A DNA stretch of 10,119 bases from an uncultured Bacteroidales bacterium. GTDB taxonomy: Bacteria; Bacteroidota; Bacteroidia; Bacteroidales; Paludibacteraceae. Below, piece by piece: positions 5,714-10,119 of this stretch (position 1 is its first letter; the number at the start of each line of letters is the position of its first letter). The notes beneath the pieces are model-generated. The model worked only from the letters and a program-made list of their open reading frames with translations, was not told the origin of the DNA and did not search any database. The translations under genes and the position numbers were made by a program. The stretch is from assembly GCA_903873355.1 (NCBI GenBank), contig CAIQOG010000042.1, forward strand, positions 1 through 10,119. The letters are read 5' to 3'.

Positions 5714-6964
5714 ATGAAAAGCCATACCAATATAGGACTTTATCTGTCCAATACTTCCAACAAAAAACACATTATCAACGAGATAACTGATAATACCTTT
5801 CTGTCGGAATTTATTGATTTGAGCAGGTTGAAAGGTGCGGTTTATTCCACCATCACCATCGAGAAGTTGATTGATGAAGAGCTGCGTCACGATCGCTTTG
5901 TGATTCAAACTGCCGGGAATAAAAGTCTTGACTCCATGTCGAGCGGCGAGCAAAAGAGGGCGCTTCTCTCCTACCTCATTGCTCAAAAACCGGAGTACAT
6001 GGTGCTTGATGACGTGTACAGTAACATTGATAAAGACACCCAACTTTCCATAACCAAATCGCTCACTGAACTGTCCGGGAACACGATTTTGATTCAACTC
6101 TTTTTCCGCAAAAGGGATATTTTACCCTGTATTGATACTGTTTTCAGCGTGAATGATACCAACGAAATTACAGTAGTACAAAGTGCTGAAGAGTTTTGTG
6201 TAAAGGATAAAAGTCTTGAAAACACAGGGCATCGTTTTACACTTCCAAAACAATATGCCAACAATCATGTGGATGTTGACCCGCTGATTCAACTAAATTC
6301 GGTTTCGGTTCGGTACGGAGAAAAAGAGGTACTGGATAAGGTGAGCTGGGAAATCCGCAAAGGCGAATTCTGGCAACTCACCGGACCAAATGGTTCGGGT
6401 AAAAGTACGCTGATAACCATGATTAGCGGCGACAATCCCAAAGCTTATGGGCAGAACATGATACTTTTCGGACGAAAAAAAGGTTCGGGCGAAACCATTT
6501 GGGATATCAAACGGCAGATTGGCTATTTTACTCCGGCGATGATTCATCAGTTTACACGCGATGATTCGGTGGAGAACATGATTATTTCGGGGCTAATGGA
6601 CTCAGTCGGGTTATATACTATCCCCAGCGAAATGCAGAAAGACATGGCAAAAGCCTGGATTGAAATGCTCGGACCAACGTTTCGTAACAAATCGTTTCAG
6701 AACCTTTCCATTGGTCAGCAGCGCATGGTGATGGTGGCACGTGCCATGGTAAAACACCCGCCGCTGCTCATTCTCGACGAACCCACGATCGAACTCGATG
6801 ACGAAAACAATCGGTTATTTGTTGAAATGATAAATACCATTGCTGCCGAAAAACAGGTGGCCATTATCTATGTTTCGCATCGCGACGAAGAAGACCTGAA
6901 ACCTGAGCGCATTTTTGAACTCATTCCGGGGGAGAAAGGATATAAGGGAATTGTGAAGAAGTAG
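5714..6964 (+). CDS. ModF-like tandem ABC ATPase with a degenerate first domain
   Basis: This soluble protein has two fused ABC ATPase domains and no membrane span. The second half (about 193-416) is intact: Walker A GPNGSGKST (224-232), signature LSIGQQR (331-337), Walker B LLILDEP (351-357) and H-loop YVSHR (386-390). Its SVENMIISGLMDSVGLY and ARAMVKHPPLLILDEP segments closely resemble E. coli ModF, of the molybdate locus. The first half (about 1-160) keeps a signature MSSGEQKR (75-82) and a Walker B-like YMVLDD (95-100) but has no Walker A and no switch histidine, and the protein is shorter (416) than ModF (about 490). In a head-to-tail ABC pair this would leave one composite ATP site, built from the second Walker A and the first signature. 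An in-frame stop at 5627-5629 and the -7 box exclude a longer start. No mod genes are adjacent, so a molybdate role is only suggested by similarity. Confidence 0.85.
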   Translation: MKSHTNIGLYLSNTSNKKHIINEITDNTFLSEFIDLSRLKGAVYSTITIEKLIDEELRHDRFVIQTAGNKSLDSMSSGEQKRALLSYLIAQKPEYMVLDDVYSNIDKDTQLSITKSLTELSGNTILIQLFFRKRDILPCIDTVFSVNDTNEITVVQSAEEFCVKDKSLENTGHRFTLPKQYANNHVDVDPLIQLNSVSVRYGEKEVLDKVSWEIRKGEFWQLTGPNGSGKSTLITMISGDNPKAYGQNMILFGRKKGSGETIWDIKRQIGYFTPAMIHQFTRDDSVENMIISGLMDSVGLYTIPSEMQKDMAKAWIEMLGPTFRNKSFQNLSIGQQRMVMVARAMVKHPPLLILDEPTIELDDENNRLFVEMINTIAAEKQVAIIYVSHRDEEDLKPERIFELIPGEKGYKGIVKK

Positions 6965-7120
6965 GCAGTGGCAGTTGACAGTTGGCAGTAGCAGTAAGCA
7001 GTAGCAGTAAGCAGTAGCAGTAAGCGGTAAACAGTAAGCGGCAAGCAAGTTAACAGTTAACAGTTAACAGTTAACAGTTAATAGTTGGCAGTGGCAGTAA
7101 GCAGTAAGCAGTGTTAGTAA
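6965..7120. repeat. Minisatellite of 13-bp and 7-bp GCAGTAA/GTTAACA units
   Basis: Right after the ABC-gene stop, a CAGT-rich array begins. Positions 6985-7023 hold three perfect 13-base units GCAGTAGCAGTAA, then a variant. Positions 7049-7090 hold six 7-base units: GTTAACA four times, then GTTAATA and GTTGGCA. Flanking parts (6965-6984, 7091-7120) are looser versions (GGCAGT, GCAGTAA). The region is rich in one short word at changing periods, as expected from replication slippage. It encodes nothing credible. Confidence 0.85.
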
Positions 7121-7140
7121 GTAAATAGTTTCATTTTCAA

Positions 7141-7204
7141 ATTTTCAAATCAACATATTTTCAAATCAACATATTTTCAAATCGTCTCATTTTCAAATTA
7201 ATTT
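7141..7204. repeat. 16-bp tandem array just upstream of the membrane-protein gene
   Basis: Four 16-base units start at 7141, 7157, 7173 and 7189. The first two are identical (ATTTTCAAATCAACAT), while the last two keep the ATTTTCAAAT core and change the tail. A further core copy begins at 7133. The array ends 5 bases before the ATG at 7210, so it occupies the place of the promoter and leader. Copy-number change here could alter expression of the downstream gene; that is inference. Confidence 0.85.
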
Positions 7205-7209
7205 ACACC

Positions 7210-7578
7210 ATGTTAATCATTGCTATTTCATTTATTTTTGCAGCCTGCATTTTATATAGTGTAGGCGTTTGGTCAGAAAGAATCAGCAGGCGCCTTAAAA
7301 GCTGGCACGTAGTCGTTTTCTGGTTGGGTTTAATCTGCGACACCATTGGTACAGGTGCTATGGGCCTGATGGTAGGTTCAATTATTCAGTTTAATATTCA
7401 CGGACTGACAGGATTGGTTGCTATTATACTGATGTTATTTCATGCCATTTGGGCTACCAGCGTAATAGTTCGGAAAGACGAAAAAATGATTCTTCAGTTC
7501 CACAAATTCAGCATCGTGGTGTGGATTATCTGGCTGATTCCCATGCTTTCGGGTATGATATTGGGTTCGAACGTGTGA
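7210..7578 (+). CDS. Four-helix membrane protein, TIGR03987/HsmA-type
   Basis: This 122-residue integral membrane protein has four hydrophobic helices at about 2-20, 33-57, 63-87 and 100-119. Conserved-looking features are YSVGVWSER after helix 1, WLGLICDTIGTG in helix 2, HGLTGL...LMLFHAIWA in helix 3 and FHKFS..VWIIWLIP in helix 4. Histidines at 33, 64, 78 and 98 sit at helix ends or inside helices, a layout that would allow haem or metal binding, though nothing proves it. The sequence fits my memory of the TIGR03987 (HsmA) family, whose biochemical role I do not know. It precedes hydG by 63 bases on the same strand, but hydG has its own -7 box, so cotranscription is not required. No -7 element was found in front of it, only tandem repeats. 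Confidence 0.75.
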   Translation: MLIIAISFIFAACILYSVGVWSERISRRLKSWHVVVFWLGLICDTIGTGAMGLMVGSIIQFNIHGLTGLVAIILMLFHAIWATSVIVRKDEKMILQFHKFSIVVWIIWLIPMLSGMILGSNV

Positions 7579-7618
7579 TTTTCTTTGGTTTTTAGCCACA
7601 ACTGACCTTATAAATTGT

Positions 7619-7626
7619 TATATTTG
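7619..7626 (+). promoter_or_regulatory. -7 element of the hydG transcript
   Basis: TATATTTG matches TAnnTTTG exactly and lies 15 bases before the hydG ATG (7642), implying a very short leader. A TTTG at 7584-7587 is too far upstream (31 bases) for a normal -33 box. This is the best promoter candidate for hydG-hydF. Confidence 0.6.
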
Positions 7627-7641
7627 CAATAAAAACCACGC

Positions 7642-9069
7642 ATGCAATTTAACCCCGAAAAATATAAAATTTCTGATGAACCAATGAAACCATTTATTGA
7701 TTCTGAAGAAATTTGGAATTATATAAATAAAACGGTTTCCAGCAAGGAAAAAGTACGGGAAATAATTTCAAAATCATTAGCTAAAAAACGCCTGAATCTG
7801 GAAGAAGTGGCAGTATTGGTCAACACCGACGATGCCGAACTGATTGAAGAAATTAAAGAAGGTGCCCGAACGCTGAAACGCAATATCTACGGGAATCGCA
7901 TCGTACTTTTTGCTCCCCTTTATATTGGAAATCAATGCTCGAATAACTGTACTTATTGTGGTTTCCGCTCGTCGAACAACGATGCTGTCAGGAAAACGCT
8001 TACGGACGACGAGATTGTCAGCGAAATTGAAGCACTGGAAGATAACGGACAGAAACGGTTGATTCTGGTTTATGGTGAACATCCGCTTTACACACCTGAA
8101 TATATTGCACATACCGTAAAACTGGCCTATTCAGTCAGAAAAGGCAACGGTGAAATCCGCCGTATCAATATCAATGCTGCACCGCTGGATATTGAAGGTT
8201 TTAAAACAGTGAAAGAAGCTGCCATTGGAACCTATCAGGTTTTTCAGGAAACTTATCACCCCGATGCGTACAAAAACTATCATTTATCCGGCAAAAAGTC
8301 GGATTATGAATACCGCCTCACCTCGCTGGATCGCGCTCAGGAAGCCGGAATTGACGATGTGGGAATTGGAGCGTTATTTGGATTGTACGACTGGCGTTTT
8401 GAAGTACTGGCACTGGTTCGTCACACCAACCATCTGGAAGCCTGCTACAATGTGGGACCACACACCATTTCTTTTCCGCGTGTAAAAGAAGCTTCCACAC
8501 TGGATATCAGTCATCAGTATTTTGTTGACGATGCTGATTTCACTAAACTGGTTGCCATTCTGCGTCTGGCTGTGCCTTACACCGGCATGATTCTTACCGC
8601 CCGTGAACCGGCTCATCTGCGGAATGAAATCATTCAGTTTGGCGTTTCGCAAATTGATGGCGGAACTAAAATTGAACTCGGTAGTTATTCCGACGAACAG
8701 CTTCACGAAAGCAACCTGAACAAAGGTCAGTTTCAGATAAACGATGACCGTTCGTTGAACGAAATCATCAACGAATTGCTCGATCAGGATATGCTACCCT
8801 CGTTTTGCACAGCCTGCTACCGCCTTGGCCGCACCGGTGAGCATTTTATGGAATTCTCCGTTCCCGGCTTTATCAAACGCTATTGTTCGCCCAATGCCAT
8901 TCTCACGCTGGCTGAATATCTGATGGATTATGCACCTGAAAACACGGCAAAAAAAGGCTGGGAAGTGATAAATTCCAATATCGAAAAATTAGAAGATAAA
9001 ACCATGGAAAGTTCTATTCGTGAGAAAATTGAACAAATAAAATCAGGTAAACGGGATTTGTATTACTAA
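7642..9069 (+). CDS. hydG: [FeFe]-hydrogenase maturation radical SAM enzyme HydG (tyrosine lyase)
   Basis: HydG cleaves tyrosine to p-cresol and dehydroglycine and releases CO and cyanide, which it builds into an Fe(CO)2(CN) synthon for the hydrogenase H-cluster. The 475-residue length is normal. The radical-SAM cluster motif CSNNCTYC places cysteines at 99, 103 and 106, followed by GFRSSN. The C-terminal auxiliary cluster motif is present as Cys389, Cys392 and Cys415 (CX2CX22C). That motif separates HydG from the thiamine-synthesis homologue ThiH. The barrel segment VYGEHPLYTPEY and the GALFGLYDWRFE region are typical. hydF follows after 95 bases on the same strand, with an inverted-repeat element between them. 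The stop codon is directly followed by the first C-run of that element. The ATG at 7642 fits the -7 box just upstream. Confidence 0.97.
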   Translation: MQFNPEKYKISDEPMKPFIDSEEIWNYINKTVSSKEKVREIISKSLAKKRLNLEEVAVLVNTDDAELIEEIKEGARTLKRNIYGNRIVLFAPLYIGNQCSNNCTYCGFRSSNNDAVRKTLTDDEIVSEIEALEDNGQKRLILVYGEHPLYTPEYIAHTVKLAYSVRKGNGEIRRININAAPLDIEGFKTVKEAAIGTYQVFQETYHPDAYKNYHLSGKKSDYEYRLTSLDRAQEAGIDDVGIGALFGLYDWRFEVLALVRHTNHLEACYNVGPHTISFPRVKEASTLDISHQYFVDDADFTKLVAILRLAVPYTGMILTAREPAHLRNEIIQFGVSQIDGGTKIELGSYSDEQLHESNLNKGQFQINDDRSLNEIINELLDQDMLPSFCTACYRLGRTGEHFMEFSVPGFIKRYCSPNAILTLAEYLMDYAPENTAKKGWEVINSNIEKLEDKTMESSIREKIEQIKSGKRDLYY

Positions 9070-9162
9070 CCCCCAACCCCCTAAAGGGGGCTTTTGGGTA
9101 GCACATTATTTTAAAAATTATTTAGGAAGAAAATTAAAATTTCCCCTTTAGGGGATTAGGGG
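9067..9162. repeat. Inverted pair of GC-rich palindromic repeats inside the hydG-hydF operon
   Basis: The left arm (9067-9090) is TAA-C5-AA-C5-TAAA-G5, beginning with the hydG stop codon and followed by CTTTT. The right arm (9143-9162) is C4-TTTA-G4-ATTA-G4, an imperfect reverse complement with four- rather than five-base runs. The core of 52 bases is AT-rich and unlike the cores of the other two elements. The right arm ends two bases before the hydF ATG and occupies the ribosome-binding position. The left-arm hairpin plus CTTTT looks like a weak terminator, so the element may lower hydF relative to hydG. Confidence 0.8.
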
Positions 9163-9164
9163 TC

Positions 9165-10119
9165 ATGAAAGGAAAAGATTTTAAACCACATATTGGTATA
9201 TTCGGGCGCCGGAATTTCGGAAAAAGTTCGTTGATCAATGCCCTCACCGGTCAGGAAGTTGCCATCGTGTCCGAAATTGCCGGAACTACCACCGACCCGG
9301 TGAAGAAATCGATGGAGATTTTCGGCATCGGTCCGGCTATTATTATCGACACAGCGGGTATTGACGATCATGGCGAGTTGGGAGAAAAACGAATAGCCAA
9401 AACGCTCGACGTTATTAAACAGATTGACTGCGCCGTGTTGGTAATTGCCGAAAATACTTTTGGGGAATTTGAAGAAATGCTGTTGGAAAAATTTGACAAA
9501 CACAAAATTCCCTGTCTGATTGTCAACAACAAAACGGATATTGAGCCGCTTCAAAACGAAACAATCCGTAAAATTCAACAACTTACAACAGCATTAATCA
9601 TTGAATTCAGTTCGATTACAGATTTCAATCACGACGGAATAATTGAAGCACTGAAAAGCACGATTCCTGAAACCGCTTACCAAACACCTTCGCTCCTGAA
9701 AGGAATTATTGGTCACGGTGATATTGTGATGCTGATTACGCCCATTGATTCCGAATGTCCCGATGGAAGGATGATTCTACCGCAGGTCATGGCAATCCGC
9801 GATGTACTGGACAATGATGCCATAAACGTGGTGGTGAAAGAAACCGAAGCCGAGTTATTTCTGAAAAAAACCGGAATCAAACCCAAACTGGTCATAACCG
9901 ACAGTCAGGCATTCGGTTTTGTAAATAAAATCATACCACCGGAAATACCACTGACCGGCTTCAGTGTGGCATATGCACACATGCGAGGTCCATTTGACGA
10001 ATATGTGAAAGGCACAAAAAAAATCTCCGAACTGAAAGATGGTGATAATATTCTGATTCTCGAATCATGCGCCCATCAGGTAAGTTGTGAAGATATTGGC
10101 AGGTTCAAAATTCCGCGCT
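9165..10119 (+). CDS. hydF: [FeFe]-hydrogenase maturation GTPase HydF, 3' end beyond the window
   Basis: HydF is the GTP-hydrolysing scaffold that receives the H-cluster precursor made with HydE and HydG and passes the 2Fe subcluster to apo-hydrogenase. The frame stays open to the last base (318 codons). GTPase motifs are G1 GRRNFGKS (14-21), the G2 region AGTTTDP (39-45), G3 DTAG (62-65) and G4 NKTD (122-125). The middle dimerisation domain includes the family-typical PIDSECPDGRMILPQV (about 193-208). The cluster-binding motif begins with C-A-H at 302-304 (ESCAHQ); its later cysteines lie outside the window. The start at 9165 gives the expected MKGKDFKPHIGIFG N-terminus, but there is no Shine-Dalgarno sequence because a repeat arm sits there. 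hydE is not visible and may lie downstream. Confidence 0.96.
   Translation, partial: MKGKDFKPHIGIFGRRNFGKSSLINALTGQEVAIVSEIAGTTTDPVKKSMEIFGIGPAIIIDTAGIDDHGELGEKRIAKTLDVIKQIDCAVLVIAENTFGEFEEMLLEKFDKHKIPCLIVNNKTDIEPLQNETIRKIQQLTTALIIEFSSITDFNHDGIIEALKSTIPETAYQTPSLLKGIIGHGDIVMLITPIDSECPDGRMILPQVMAIRDVLDNDAINVVVKETEAELFLKKTGIKPKLVITDSQAFGFVNKIIPPEIPLTGFSVAYAHMRGPFDEYVKGTKKISELKDGDNILILESCAHQVSCEDIGRFKIPR

Noticed and set aside
6815..7048. 77-residue - strand open frame rich in Leu, Cys and Tyr
   Set aside because: It is a product of the CAGT-rich tandem repeats and overlaps the 3' end of the ABC gene.
7642..9069. ThiH (thiamine tyrosine lyase) as an alternative to HydG
   Set aside because: The C-terminal CX2CX22C cluster motif and the neighbouring hydF identify HydG.

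Overview
The window looks like a chromosomal segment of an anaerobic member of the Bacteroidota. Three things point there. The coding sequences resemble Bacteroidota proteins (MtaB, a HisF with the [10 protein letters not shown] loop, a ModF-like ABC protein). TAnnTTTG-type -7 promoter elements precede two genes. The genes generally lack Shine-Dalgarno sequences. HydG and HydF imply a [FeFe]-hydrogenase and hence hydrogen metabolism under anoxic conditions. The species cannot be named from the sequence alone.

Layout. Positions 1-2086 hold the 3' part of mtaB (tRNA t6A37 methylthiotransferase) followed by hisF (imidazole glycerol phosphate synthase cyclase), both on +. A cytidylate-kinase-like gene (2725-2093, -) converges on hisF with a 6-base gap. 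Positions 2726-5713 form a gene-poor, visibly AT-rich block: an inverted-repeat pair, an 11-unit 21-bp tandem array, hairpins, a small 3-helix membrane protein and an exported thioredoxin-fold/TPR protein, both genes on -. From 5714 rightward everything is on +: a ModF-like double-ABC protein whose first half has lost its Walker A, two stacked tandem-repeat arrays, a 4-helix membrane protein of the TIGR03987/HsmA type, hydG, and hydF cut by the window end.

How the genes fit together. hydG (CO/CN ligand synthesis) and hydF (scaffold GTPase) are consecutive, probably one transcript, and hydG has its own -7 box just upstream. hydE is not in the window. mtaB, hisF, the kinase and the ABC protein appear to be unrelated housekeeping genes.

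The most unusual property lies between the genes. Three intergenic spaces (mtaB/hisF, upstream of the kinase, hydG/hydF) are each filled by a ~100-110 bp element made of two inverted copies of a GC-rich C5-TAA-C5-TAAA-G5 motif around an unrelated AT-rich core. A second hairpin family starting with CCCCTTGCTGCCAC sits directly behind the stop codons of both - strand island genes, and in one case is again arranged as an inverted pair. These look like REPIN/MITE-type elements that attach to gene ends, and they even supply the mtaB stop codon. This is the best candidate for an under-described system here. No phage, IS transposase, CRISPR array, rRNA or tRNA was seen.
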